A stretch of 64,000 nt of DNA from JAHFUI01 sp039931615 (GTDB taxonomy: Bacteria > Acidobacteriota > Vicinamibacteria > Vicinamibacterales > CAVVIG01). This document shows positions 35,063 through 43,421 of this stretch, in pieces; the first letter of the stretch is position 1; every line of letters begins with the position of its first letter. The DNA lies in NCBI GenBank assembly GCA_039931615.1, contig JBDTRR010000024.1, positions 1 through 64,000 of the forward strand, given 5' to 3'. Made by a program: the position numbers and the translations under genes. Below the pieces are notes generated by a model. It made no database searches, was not told where the DNA came from, and saw nothing but the letters and a program-made list of their open reading frames with translations.

Positions 35063-36010
35063 CTACGAGCGAGGCGGCTGGTTCAACGTCCTGAGCGCCT
35101 CGATCACCTCCCGATACGTCGCGGGGCCGTCCGGACCGAACTGCGCCCGCAGATTCGTCCCGGCCACCCAATCCTGCCGGCGCGCCGTCGCCTCCGCCAT
35201 GATCGGGTCGATGCCGATCGTCCGTAGCGTCTCCGCCACTTCTTCCATCTCGCGCGCGCGCCGCGCGCCGTGGACGACGACGCGTCCGGTCATGTAGTCG
35301 GCGAGCTTGGTCCAGTCGATCCCCGGAAAGCTCTCGGCGAGCGAGGCGAAGACAAGCTGGTCGGCGCCGAACTCGGTCGCGGCAAGCACGCACTCGACCA
35401 GCAGCGCTTCGAGACCCTTGACCACGATGCTCCGGCACATCTTCACTGCCGCGGCGCTGCCAATCGCGGCCGCCGGCAGGACCTCGAGCCGCATCCCGAA
35501 CGGCGTCATCGTTTCGGCGAACAGCCGTGCCGCCGCACCGCCCAGCAGCATCGGCACCCGATGCCCGTACGGCAGGACCGGCGCCATCACCGCCGCCTCG
35601 ACGAACCGCGCGCCGCTGGCGTCGACCACCTCCCCAATCTGCCGCTTCAACGCCGGCGAGACCGAATTGAGATCGACGTAGATGTGATCCGGCCGCAGAA
35701 AAGGGGTCGTCTGCCGCGCCGCGTCCAGCGCCGAGCTCGAGGTCACCGTCGAGAACAGGATGCCGGCGGTTCGCGCCAGCTCCCCGGATGAGCCGACCAG
35801 CGTGGCGCCGCTGGACGAAGCGCGCGCCTGGAATCGGGCCGACAGCTCCGGCGTTGCCGCGGCGATGTCGAAGGCAACGACCCGCTCGATGCCGGCGCGG
35901 CGCAGGCCGCCGGCGATCGTCGATCCCGCTTCGCCGAAGCCGATGAACCCGATGGTCGGATGCCCGGTCGTGGAATGACTGCTCACAGTTGAAAACGGAG
36001 GTGCCGGCAT
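35063..36010 (-). CDS. NAD(P)-dependent oxidoreductase with a DUF1932 C-terminal domain
   Basis: The product has 315 residues. The N-terminal Rossmann domain starts with 'IGFIGFGEAGSTIAGGLRRA' and resembles 6-phosphogluconate/3-hydroxyisobutyrate dehydrogenases, including 'YVDLNSVSP'. The conserved Lys region is 'GSAAAVKMCRSIVVKGLEALL', and the C-terminal helical domain is DUF1932-like. Enzymes of this type reduce or oxidise small hydroxy acids. It is the last gene of the minus-strand aromatic meta-cleavage cluster, separated from the transporter gene by 178 bases containing a repeat. Its step in that pathway is not known. Confidence 0.8.
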   Translation of the reverse strand: MPAPPFSTVSSHSTTGHPTIGFIGFGEAGSTIAGGLRRAGIERVVAFDIAAATPELSARFQARASSSGATLVGSSGELARTAGILFSTVTSSSALDAARQTTPFLRPDHIYVDLNSVSPALKRQIGEVVDASGARFVEAAVMAPVLPYGHRVPMLLGGAAARLFAETMTPFGMRLEVLPAAAIGSAAAVKMCRSIVVKGLEALLVECVLAATEFGADQLVFASLAESFPGIDWTKLADYMTGRVVVHGARRAREMEEVAETLRTIGIDPIMAEATARRQDWVAGTNLRAQFGPDGPATYREVIEALRTLNQPPRS

Positions 36011-36034
36011 GCAGACGGCCGACGGCTCACCCCC

Positions 36035-36165
36035 CTCGTACGTGGGATCCGGCTTCCGCCTTCGCCAAGGCTTCGGCGGACCGCCGTAGCTTGAGCGGAG
36101 GCTGGTCAGCCGGATTGATTTGTCGTCCGACTAAAGTCGGACGCCCCGTACATGTCGAGATCGGG
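36035..36165. repeat. degenerate palindromic repeat block
   Basis: GTACGTGGGATCCGGCTTC is followed by degenerate CGCCTTCGCCAAGGCTTCGGCGGACC and TTGTCGTCCGACTAAAGTCGGACG, then CCCCGTACATG. It has the outer GTACGTGG/CCCGTAC arms and a GTCCGAC stem, with an insertion between. It lies between the MFS and DUF1932 genes. Confidence 0.65.
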
Positions 36166-36188
36166 TCCGACGCGTCAGAACTACCTGA

Positions 36189-37550
36189 TCAACGCCTCGC
36201 CGCCGCGGCCACCGGGCTGGCGGCGGGAACGGCCGACCCGCCCGGCACATGACGACGCACCACCGCGAGGGAGGCCAACGCCAGCGTCATCGTCCCGGCG
36301 ATGATCGCGAAATACCTGGCCGGCCCACCCGTGTCGAGCGCCCAGCCGCCGAGCGTCGGGCTGATGACGCCGCCAATCCGGCCAAAGCCGACCGCGGTAC
36401 CGACCCCGGTGCCTCGGATCGACGTCGGATAGACATGCGCGGCGAGCGCGTACATGGTGGTCTGCACGGCGTTGATCAAGCCGCCGGTCCAGGCCAGCAT
36501 CACGAAGACCAGGACGCTGGCCTGCGGGCCGATCGTCATCAGCGCCATCACGATCGAACCGGCCACCGCGCCGGCCGCCATCGTCAACATCGAGAGGCGC
36601 GACCCGACCCGCATGATGACGAGCGCCCCGACAATCGCGCCGGCGACGCCGCCGAAATTGAAGGCGGTCAGTCCCCAGCTGGCGATGCCGACGTCGAACC
36701 CGGTACGGGTCAGCATCCGCGGCACCCAGTTCGTCCCCATGTAGACCGAGAGCAGGCAGAAGAAGAACGACGCGCACAGCGCCAGCGTATCGCGGCGGAA
36801 TTCCGGCACGAGCAGCTGGCCGACCGACGCCTGTGCCACCGCCTTCTCGCGACCGTCGACAAAGGCGGTATCCAGGGGGACCACGTGGCCGAGTCGTGCC
36901 ATCAGTGCGCGGAGCTCGGGCCAGCGCTCCTTGCTTCGCGTCAGAAAGCGCGGCGACTCAGGCAGAACCTTGAACAGGACGGCGCCCAGCACCAGCGGCA
37001 CGATGCCGCCGATCAGGAACAGCGCCCGCCATCCGAGGGTCGGCAGAACCAGCCCGCCAACGATCCCGGCGAGGGATCCGCCGAGCGGAATGCAGACAAT
37101 CGTCAGCGTCACCGCGAACGGCCGCTGCCGGCGCGGCACGTATTCTGAAGACAGCGCCGCGGCATTCGGCATCGCGCCGCCGAGACCGAGCCCGGCCAGG
37201 AACCGGAGCGCCATCATCATCACGACGCCGGTCGAAAACGACACCAGGATGGTGAGCAGCCCGAACAGCATCACGCTGCCGAGCAGCGCGACGCGGCGGC
37301 CGAGACGATCGCCGACGGCGCCGCCGATGAAACCACCGAGCATCATGCCGACCATGCCGCTGGTCAGCACGTAGCCGAACGCCGCCTGCGGTTCACCCCA
37401 CTCTTTCATCAGGACCGGAATCGACGGCGGCAGCAGCTGGTTGTCGAGGCCGTCGAGGATGATGGTCAGTGCGGTCGCGAACACCAGCAGCTTCTGGTAA
37501 CCGCCCCACTGCCCCTCGTCGAGCGCCGCGCCGACGTCAAAGGTCTTCAT
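36189..37550 (-). CDS. aromatic-acid MFS transporter (AAHS/PcaK-GalT type)
   Basis: The product has 453 residues with twelve predicted membrane helices. MFS signatures are 'DGLDNQLLPPSIPVLMKEW' in helix 1, 'GGAVGDRLGRRVALL' in the helix 2-3 loop, and 'PESPRFL' in the central loop. The acidic 'LDGLDNQ' in helix 1 is characteristic of aromatic acid:H+ symporters (PcaK, GalT). Its ATG overlaps the dioxygenase TGA by four bases, so uptake and ring cleavage are translationally linked. The substrate is probably gallate, protocatechuate or a related methoxyaromatic product. Confidence 0.88.
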   Translation of the reverse strand: MKTFDVGAALDEGQWGGYQKLLVFATALTIILDGLDNQLLPPSIPVLMKEWGEPQAAFGYVLTSGMVGMMLGGFIGGAVGDRLGRRVALLGSVMLFGLLTILVSFSTGVVMMMALRFLAGLGLGGAMPNAAALSSEYVPRRQRPFAVTLTIVCIPLGGSLAGIVGGLVLPTLGWRALFLIGGIVPLVLGAVLFKVLPESPRFLTRSKERWPELRALMARLGHVVPLDTAFVDGREKAVAQASVGQLLVPEFRRDTLALCASFFFCLLSVYMGTNWVPRMLTRTGFDVGIASWGLTAFNFGGVAGAIVGALVIMRVGSRLSMLTMAAGAVAGSIVMALMTIGPQASVLVFVMLAWTGGLINAVQTTMYALAAHVYPTSIRGTGVGTAVGFGRIGGVISPTLGGWALDTGGPARYFAIIAGTMTLALASLAVVRRHVPGGSAVPAASPVAAAARR

Positions 37551-38734
37551 GCCTGGCCCGTCGCCGACGCCATGGCCTGCTGGCCGCGTTTGTGGGTGGT
37601 CGAGAAGATGACGTGCAGCGACATCAGTGCCTGCAGCGGATGCGCACCGGCGGCGGCGAGCGGCCCGACGTGCTCGCTGACCAGACCGCCCTTGCCGACG
37701 TTGATCAGCTCTTCGGCAGCGGTGCGCTGTTCGCCATGCAGGTCGTATTCGTCGGCGACCGCCGCGAAGTTGTTGAGGACGCGCTCGCGCAGCTCGGCGC
37801 TGTGTCGCGACTCGAACAGCAGCTTGTTCAAGCCGTAGGCCTCGGCCGGCGGATGCTTGTAGAACTGGAAGCCCCGATTCTGGAACTGGAACCCGCCGAA
37901 CTGCTTCGCCACCGCCAGCGAGGAGGCCTTGTGCGCGCGCTGCGGGAGGAACCGCATCATGCCGAGACCGTGATGCCAGGTCGGAATGTAGTCGATCAGT
38001 TCGCCTTCGGCCGGGCCGATCGCCCCGAACATGATCGCCCAGCTGAGCATCTCGGTGTTGCCGACTTCGTCGAGCTGGGTGCCGGTCATGTCGAGCAGCG
38101 CATCGGTCTGGCCGGTCTCGAACTGGGACAGCAGCCAGCGGTCGAAATCGAACTCCGGGTGCAGGTACTTGGTCGTGCCGGGAAAGTGCGACATGCCGCC
38201 GCTGGCGACGATCGCGACGCGCTCCGGCCGTCCCTTGACGATCGCGGCGATCGCCTTCCCCAGTGCCGCGCAGCGCCGCGGCGTCGGCAGCGGCGGCACA
38301 TAGACATTGGTGAAGAACGGAATCACCGGGATGTCGCGGGCGCCGATGACGTATTCGAACGGCACCGAGAACGCGTGGCCGAGCTCGGCATCCTCGGAGT
38401 AGGCCATGTCGAAGCCATGGTCGACGACCAGCTGGTTGAGGATGTCCTCGGCCATCTCGCGGTGGATCGGCAGATTGTGCTCACGGCCGGCGAACCTGGC
38501 CTGGGCGAGGTTCCCGGCGACAATCGCGAACGTCGGGACGCAGGTGACCGAAAACGTCTCGACGTGATCGGCGCCGAAGAACAGGATGACATCCGGCTTG
38601 GTTTCATCGAGGACCGTGCCGAGCTCCCGCATGGCGGCGCCCGCCTGCTCGAGCTGCTGAGGGTTCTCGTCGGGCGGCCGCGTGAACATGTAGGGGGTAT
38701 GGCAGGTGCCGACCGCCGCAACGATTTCGCCCAT
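37547..38734 (-). CDS. galA: fused class III extradiol dioxygenase (gallate/protocatechuate 4,5-type)
   Basis: The product has 395 residues in two parts. Residues ~1-275 form the LigB catalytic domain, with Fe ligands expected at His12 ('VGTCHTPYM') and His57 ('FFGADHVETF') and a Glu near 'GNTEMLSW'. Residues ~290-385 resemble the LigA small subunit ('YGLNKLLFESRHSAELRERV', then 'GGLVSEHVGPLAAAGAHPLQ'). In Sphingomonads the two parts of LigAB are separate, whereas gallate dioxygenases GalA and DesB are single chains of ~420 residues. The fused layout therefore favours gallate as substrate. The presence of LigC nearby argues that protocatechuate may also be used. Confidence 0.88.
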   Translation of the reverse strand: MGEIVAAVGTCHTPYMFTRPPDENPQQLEQAGAAMRELGTVLDETKPDVILFFGADHVETFSVTCVPTFAIVAGNLAQARFAGREHNLPIHREMAEDILNQLVVDHGFDMAYSEDAELGHAFSVPFEYVIGARDIPVIPFFTNVYVPPLPTPRRCAALGKAIAAIVKGRPERVAIVASGGMSHFPGTTKYLHPEFDFDRWLLSQFETGQTDALLDMTGTQLDEVGNTEMLSWAIMFGAIGPAEGELIDYIPTWHHGLGMMRFLPQRAHKASSLAVAKQFGGFQFQNRGFQFYKHPPAEAYGLNKLLFESRHSAELRERVLNNFAAVADEYDLHGEQRTAAEELINVGKGGLVSEHVGPLAAAGAHPLQALMSLHVIFSTTHKRGQQAMASATGQA

Positions 38735-38749
38735 GATCTGTCTCCTTCG

Positions 38750-38860
38750 CCGTGAGGGGAGGCTGGAGGCTGGGGCTGGAGGCTGGGGGCCGGGCGCTGG
38801 AAAGACTCTTGTTTTCCAGGCCCTGGCCCCTAGACCCAGTCCCCAGCTCCCCGGTCCCTA
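38750..38860. repeat. GGCTGGAGGCTGGGG tandem and inverted repeat
   Basis: GAGGCTGGAGGCTGGGGCTGG is repeated at 38757-38792, and the downstream part (CCCCTAGACCCAGTCCCCAGC) is roughly its inverted complement. The block separates the aldolase and dioxygenase genes of one operon. It may fold in the transcript. Confidence 0.65.
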
Positions 38861-39547
38861 CTCTTCATCCACATACTGCACACCCAGCTCGGTCAGTCTG
38901 GCCCGCAGTCCATAGAAGTCTAGCCCCAGTTCACCGCTGCGCAGCCGCTCGCGGACCTGCTGTTCCTTGGCGACGCGCTCGCCGCCCAGCCGCGCGACGT
39001 CAGCCGCCGCCTCCCGCGCAATCACCACCACGCCGTCGACATCGGCGACGATGACGTCGCCGGCGCGGACCGCGGCGCCGGCGCACACCACCGGACGGTT
39101 GACCGAGCCGGCGGTCGCCTTGACGGTGCCCTGGGCGTGAATCGCTTTCGACCAGACCGGGAACGCCATCGCCGTGATGTCCGCCACGTCGCGGACCCCG
39201 GCGTCGATCACCATCGCGGCGATGCCGCGGGCGCGGCACGAGACGGCCAGCAGCTCGCCGAACATGCCGTCGGTCGACTCCGACGTCGTCGTCACGACCA
39301 GGATGTCGCCGGCCTGGCAGACTTCCAGCGCCGCGTGAATCATCAGGTTGTCGCCGGCCTGACAGGAAACGGTGACGGCGCTGCCGGCGGCTTTCGCGGC
39401 GTCGTAGATCGGACGCATGTAGGGACGCAGCAATCCGGTTCGCCCCTGCGCTTCGTGGACGGTCGCCACACCCTGCGCGCCGAGCTGGGCGATGACCGCG
39501 GGATCGGCGCGTTGAATCGTTCGAACGATGGTCGGTTTCATGGACAT
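38858..39547 (-). CDS. RraA-family 4-carboxy-4-hydroxy-2-oxoadipate aldolase
   Basis: The product has 229 residues. RraA-like fold landmarks are 'GVATVHEAQGRTGLL', 'GSAVTVSCQAGDNLMIHAAL', 'AGDILVVTTTSESTDGMFGE', 'AMVIDAGVRDVADITAMAFP' (the R-D pair binds the substrate and metal) and 'PVVCAGAAVRAGDVIVADVD'. The HMG/CHA aldolase branch (GalC, LigK, ProA) splits 4-carboxy-4-hydroxy-2-oxoadipate into pyruvate and oxaloacetate. Its position between the ring-cleavage dioxygenase and the LigJ-like hydratase fits the last step of that pathway. Non-enzymatic RNase E inhibitors share the fold but would not fit the context. Confidence 0.88.
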   Translation of the reverse strand: MSMKPTIVRTIQRADPAVIAQLGAQGVATVHEAQGRTGLLRPYMRPIYDAAKAAGSAVTVSCQAGDNLMIHAALEVCQAGDILVVTTTSESTDGMFGELLAVSCRARGIAAMVIDAGVRDVADITAMAFPVWSKAIHAQGTVKATAGSVNRPVVCAGAAVRAGDVIVADVDGVVVIAREAAADVARLGGERVAKEQQVRERLRSGELGLDFYGLRARLTELGVQYVDEE

Positions 39548-39566
39548 CAGCTGCCGGGAGCCGGGT

Positions 39567-40589
39567 TTACACCGTCCCGAGGTATTGGTTGATCCGCGGG
39601 TAGACCTTCCGCGCGTTCCCTTCGAAGATCTGCTGCCTCTGTGCCGCGCTCAACCAGCTCACGTTGTCGACGTACCGCCGGGTGTCGTCGAAGAATTGTC
39701 CGGTTTCCGGATCGATGCCGCGCACCGCACCAACCATCTCCGACCCGAACAGGATATTCCCCAGCGGCACGATTTTGAGGAGCAGCTCGATCCCCGCCAG
39801 ATGATACACGCAGGTATCGAAGAACACGTTGTTCCGCACCAGCTGATCGAGCGGCGGACGTTTCATGTCCTGCGCCAGGCCGCGGTACCGCCCCCAGTGG
39901 TAGGGCACCGCCCCGCCGCCGTGCGGAATGATGAAGCGCAGCGCCGGAAAGTCCTTGAACAGATCGGCGGCCAGGAACTGCATGAACGCCGTCGTGTCGG
40001 CGTTGATGTAATGCGCGCCGGTGGCATGGAAGTTCGGGTTGCAGGAGGCGCTGACGTGGACCATCGCCGGCACGTCGAGCTCGACCATCTTTTCGTAGAA
40101 CGGATACCAGTAGCGATCGGTCAGCGGCGGCGCGGTCCAGTGGCCGCCCGACGGATCGGGATTGAGGTTGCAGCCGATGAACCCCAGCCCCGTGACGCAG
40201 CGCTCCAGCTCGGCGATGCAGTTGGCGAGCGGCTCGCCCGGAGTCTGTGGCAGCTGGCAGACGCCGACGAAGTTGGTCGGATAGAGCGCGCAGACCCGGG
40301 CGATCAGATCGTTGCAGTGCTGCGACCAGTGCAGGCTGGTCGTCGCGTCGCCGATATGGTGGCCCATCGCCGAGGCGCGCGGCGAGAAGATGGTGAGGTC
40401 GGTGCCGCGCTCCCGCTGCAGCTTCAGCTGGGCGGTCTCCAGGCTCTCGCGGATCTGATCGTCGCTGATGTCGACGGTGCCTTTCGACGCCGGCCGCAGC
40501 GGATTGGCCAGCCGCGCGATCTGGTCGTCCCGATAGACCTGGAGCGGTTTCGGCGCGGTCGTGTAGTGCCCGTGACAATCGATGATCAT
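39567..40589 (-). CDS. ligJ: 4-oxalomesaconate hydratase (LigJ-like amidohydrolase family)
   Basis: The product has 340 residues from the ATG at 40589, close to the ~341 of LigJ. The metal-binding HxH is His6-x-His8 in 'MIIDCHGHYTTAP'; further family segments are 'SPRASAMGHHIGDATTSLHW', 'GFIGCNLNPDPSGGHWTAPP', 'HVSASCNPNFHATGAHYINA' and 'IPHGGGAVPYHWGR'. LigJ hydrates 4-oxalomesaconate to 4-carboxy-4-hydroxy-2-oxoadipate, the substrate of the adjacent aldolase. Although related to amidohydrolases and ACMS decarboxylases, the motif set matches the hydratase. Confidence 0.9.
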   Translation of the reverse strand: MIIDCHGHYTTAPKPLQVYRDDQIARLANPLRPASKGTVDISDDQIRESLETAQLKLQRERGTDLTIFSPRASAMGHHIGDATTSLHWSQHCNDLIARVCALYPTNFVGVCQLPQTPGEPLANCIAELERCVTGLGFIGCNLNPDPSGGHWTAPPLTDRYWYPFYEKMVELDVPAMVHVSASCNPNFHATGAHYINADTTAFMQFLAADLFKDFPALRFIIPHGGGAVPYHWGRYRGLAQDMKRPPLDQLVRNNVFFDTCVYHLAGIELLLKIVPLGNILFGSEMVGAVRGIDPETGQFFDDTRRYVDNVSWLSAAQRQQIFEGNARKVYPRINQYLGTV

Positions 40590-40632
40590 GGATGCACCGC
40601 CAATTTGGTCTGGTCGGCCGCTGCCCGGCGGC

Positions 40633-41565
40633 TCATCCGGCCATCGCCCTGTCAATCCGATCCAGCAGCGCCATCGTCGGCACGACGCTGGCGGCGCTCG
40701 ATTCGGGCTGGCGTCCCTCGCGGATGGCGCTGACGAACTCGACGTCCTGCCGATCGAACGCCGGCATCGGGTCGAGCGCGACGTCCTTACCCTCGCTATC
40801 GGTCATCGAGTCGCGATAGACCTTGTAGGTGTCTTCTTCCCCGATGTAGCGGTAGAAGCCGCCGAACGGCCCCTTGTTGTTGAACGACATCGCCATGCTG
40901 AAGAGCGGGCCCGCCTTCGACTTCATCGCCACCGTGAGATCCATCGGGATGCCCAGATCGGGGTGGTCCGGGCCCTTCTGACCCCAGACGTCCCAGTCGG
41001 GATCGTCGAGCAGCCACTGCGCGATGTCGACCGAATGGCAGCCGTGATGCCACAGCAGGTTATCGACCCACGATCGCGGCTGGCCGTGCATGTTCAGGTT
41101 GGTGCGGCGGAAGAAATAGGTCTCGACCACCATGTGCTGCAGATGGAACGTGCCCTCGCCGATCCGCCGCTTGATCTCCCGATGCGGGCTGGAGAAGCGG
41201 CGGGTATGGGTGACCATCAGGGTCTTGCCGGCGTCACGCGACGCCGCCAGCATCCGCCCGGAATCCGCCAGGTTCAGGGCCATCGGGATCTCGACCTGGA
41301 CGTGCTTGCCTTTCGCCAGCGCGAGCAGCGTCTGGTCGCAGTGCTGATCGCTCGGCGTCGTCAGGATGACCGCCTCGACGCCGGGACGGTCGAGACACGC
41401 CTCGAGACTCGTCGACGAGAACGGAATCCCGTACTCCTGCGCGAACTTCCTGCCGCTGTCTTCGGTGCGGCTGGCAATCGACACCACGTCGACGCCATCG
41501 ATCTTCTGCAGCGCCTTGGCGTGGATGACGCCCATCGCCCCGGTACCGGCCAGGCAAATCTTCAT
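40633..41565 (-). CDS. ligC: 4-carboxy-2-hydroxymuconate-6-semialdehyde dehydrogenase (LigC-like, Gfo/Idh/MocA family)
   Basis: The product has 310 residues from the ATG at 41565, with GGAGG four bases upstream; LigC is ~315. The Rossmann motif is 'MKICLAGTGAMGVIHAKAL', with 'EAVILTTPSDQH' and the Gfo/Idh Glu-x-Pro signature as 'HVQVEIPMALN'. The substrate domain holds 'MVTHTRRFSSPHREIKRRI', 'SWVDNLLWHHGCHSVDIAQ' and 'VWGQKGPDHPDLGIP'. LigC oxidises the hemiacetal of protocatechuate's 4,5-cleavage product to 2-pyrone-4,6-dicarboxylate with NADP+. Its presence shows that protocatechuate, not only gallate, is probably a substrate of the cluster. Confidence 0.85.
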   Translation of the reverse strand: MKICLAGTGAMGVIHAKALQKIDGVDVVSIASRTEDSGRKFAQEYGIPFSSTSLEACLDRPGVEAVILTTPSDQHCDQTLLALAKGKHVQVEIPMALNLADSGRMLAASRDAGKTLMVTHTRRFSSPHREIKRRIGEGTFHLQHMVVETYFFRRTNLNMHGQPRSWVDNLLWHHGCHSVDIAQWLLDDPDWDVWGQKGPDHPDLGIPMDLTVAMKSKAGPLFSMAMSFNNKGPFGGFYRYIGEEDTYKVYRDSMTDSEGKDVALDPMPAFDRQDVEFVSAIREGRQPESSAASVVPTMALLDRIDRAMAG

Positions 41566-41627
41566 TGAGCCTCCGCTTCGCTCCGGTCGAGGCGCCTCTC
41601 CGAGACCGCCGCGTCCTCGACCAGGTT

Positions 41628-42557
41628 CTATTCTTCTATCAACCGCGTCGGAACCGTCACCGCCATGCTGCGCACATCCTCGTCGGAGAACCCGGCATCG
41701 AGCAGGCGCTGGGCAAACATGGCGAACCCCTCGGCCACCGGCGGGTTGATCGTCTGCCCGAGGTCGGTGGAAATCACCGCGCGCGACACGCCTGCCTTCC
41801 GGATGTTGGCGAACGCCAGTTCCCACGGCGCCTTGTTCGTGAAGGTGGTGGTGAAGCAATGCTCGATGATCGCCCCCAGGTCGGCGAGCTCCTTCTGCTC
41901 GTCGCCGGTCAGGCTCTGCGAGGGAAATTCGGCATGGGTGACGACGACCTTCTTGACGCCGATCTCTTTGGCGCCCCTGACCAGCGCGAAGATCTCCTGC
42001 CGGCCGACGTGGCCGGTGGCCAGGATCATATTGTGCTTGGCGATGCGCTCGAGGCAGCGGCGGGCCGGCTCGGTCAACGTCCCGGCCTCGTCGATGACGG
42101 TCAGCGGCGGCGGCGAAATCCCTTCTGCCGCCAGCTCGCGCTGAATCTTGGCCCAGAAGGGCAGCTTGGCCGAGCCGCCGTCGAGGCGCCCCGCGGTTTC
42201 GTTCGCCGCGTCGACCGTCGGGAACCACACGATCTTGCATCCGGTGCGGCCGGCCAGCTCGACCGCCACCGGGTTGAGCCCGCCGACGCTGTGGTTCAGG
42301 GTAATCGCGCCGAACACCTTGCTGCCCGGCACGGCCTTGGTGACGACCTGCGCGCGCTCGCCGGTCTGCAGGTAATGCGATTTGAGCACGAAGCCCTTCA
42401 GGCCGTGGGCGAGGAACTCCTTTGCACAATCGATGTCGTCGATGCGGCGCGCGATGACATCGGGCCCGACGTGGATCTGGAGGTCGTAGGCGCCTTCGAG
42501 CGCCTTCCAGGCGCGGTCTGAAATCCGGATTTCTTCACTTGTCGTTTCTGGGCTCAT
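41628..42557 (-). CDS. DUF6282-like amidohydrolase-related protein
   Basis: The product has 309 residues, first gene of the meta-cleavage operon. Amidohydrolase-like segments are 'DLQIHVGPDVIARRID' (usually HxH; the first His is replaced by Gln here), 'FVLKSHYLQTGERAQVV', 'TGHVGRQEIFALVRGAKEIG', 'VVTHAEFPSQ' and 'ISTDLGQTINPPVAEGF'. The family is uncharacterised as far as I know. In this operon LigC should make 2-pyrone-4,6-dicarboxylate, and no LigI pyrone hydrolase is present; LigI is itself an amidohydrolase-superfamily enzyme. This protein is therefore a candidate for that missing step, but the lost metal-binding His is a warning. Confidence 0.7.
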   Translation of the reverse strand: MSPETTSEEIRISDRAWKALEGAYDLQIHVGPDVIARRIDDIDCAKEFLAHGLKGFVLKSHYLQTGERAQVVTKAVPGSKVFGAITLNHSVGGLNPVAVELAGRTGCKIVWFPTVDAANETAGRLDGGSAKLPFWAKIQRELAAEGISPPPLTVIDEAGTLTEPARRCLERIAKHNMILATGHVGRQEIFALVRGAKEIGVKKVVVTHAEFPSQSLTGDEQKELADLGAIIEHCFTTTFTNKAPWELAFANIRKAGVSRAVISTDLGQTINPPVAEGFAMFAQRLLDAGFSDEDVRSMAVTVPTRLIEE

Positions 42558-42701
42558 CTTGTCCTCAACGCTGGCAGCCCGCGGTGTGCCGCCGCCCGGC
42601 CGGGCTCAATCGCGAACCGGACATTCTACCTTGACGGCGCGACTTCAGACCGACGGGCCGGATGGCACCACATTTCGCCAGGAGTCGTAGACTGTCACGC
42701 G

Positions 42702-43247
42702 ATGAATCCGATGGCACCCTGGCTGACCCTGTTGCGCGAGCAGCGATCGACGAACTTCGCCGATCTCACCGGCATGCTCGCCTCCTTCACCATCCCGGTG
42801 TCCGACCGGCTGCTGAGCCGGATGATCGCAGAACGACTGCCCCGCTCGTCGCCGGTCAGCGAGCTCCAGCTGCACGCCGAAGACGGCAATCGGATCACCG
42901 TCGCCGTGAAGCTCGGGCGGCTGGCATTTCTTCCCGCGATGCGCATCCGTCTGATCATCGTGCGGCAGCCGGATCTCCCGGCGTCGCCGGTCCTGGTGTT
43001 TCGCATGGTGCTCGAGGGCGCCGCCGCCCTGGCCAGTCCGGCGCTCCGCTTCCTGGAGGGGCTGCCGGCTGGGGTGCGTGTCGAGAAAGACGAGCTGTCG
43101 ATTGATCTGGCGACGCTGCTCGCACAATACGGAGCCGCGGAGGCGCTGGCGTTCGTCACCGCCCTCGAGCTGACCACGTCGAGCGGACGGGTCATCGTCT
43201 CCGGCCGCCTGGCCCTGCCCCCGCGTGGGCCAGCCGTGTCCAGTTAG
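42702..43247 (+). CDS. hypothetical protein
   Basis: The product has 181 residues, without signal peptide or membrane segment. It alternates short amphipathic beta stretches ('NRITVAVKLGRLAFLPAMRI', 'ELTTSSGRVIVSGRLALP') with helices ('ALRFLEGLPAGVRVEKDELS'). The pattern 'VRVEKDELSIDLATLL' followed by 'ALEFVTALELTT' resembles lipid-binding DUF2993/SRPBCC-like domains only loosely. It is divergent from the aromatic operon, 144 bases away. It may also be transcribed alone, since a repeat block follows. Confidence 0.6.
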   Translation: MNPMAPWLTLLREQRSTNFADLTGMLASFTIPVSDRLLSRMIAERLPRSSPVSELQLHAEDGNRITVAVKLGRLAFLPAMRIRLIIVRQPDLPASPVLVFRMVLEGAAALASPALRFLEGLPAGVRVEKDELSIDLATLLAQYGAAEALAFVTALELTTSSGRVIVSGRLALPPRGPAVSS

Positions 43248-43257
43248 GCGTGTTTTT

Positions 43258-43420
43258 AGGTGTACATGGGGTCCGCCTTCAGGCGGACCGTGATGGATTT
43301 CGTCGTCGTGCAGGCCTTCAGGCCTGCCGTGTCTGCCTTGAGGCGGACCTGTCACAGTCCGGCTGAAGCCATCACGGGCTGAAGCCGGGCGCCACGTACG
43401 GATGAAAAGCTGAGGCCGGC
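43258..43420. repeat. cluster of palindromic repeat units
   Basis: It contains GTACATGGGGTCCGCCTTCA/GGCGGACC, then GTCGTGCAGGCCTTCAGGCCTGC, then TGCCTTGAGGCGGACC and GTCCGGCTGAAGCC, and a degenerate CTGAAGCCGGGCGCCACGTAC. Both stem flavours (GTCCGCC and GCAGGCC) lie side by side. The cluster fills the convergent gap between the hypothetical gene and the rhodanese gene. Confidence 0.8.
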
Positions 43421-43421
43421 G

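Noticed and set aside
41566..42429. N-terminal extension of the LigC-like gene
   Set aside because: The frame overlaps the DUF6282-like gene in another frame and has no motif; a GGAGG and the Rossmann fold mark ATG 41565 as the start.
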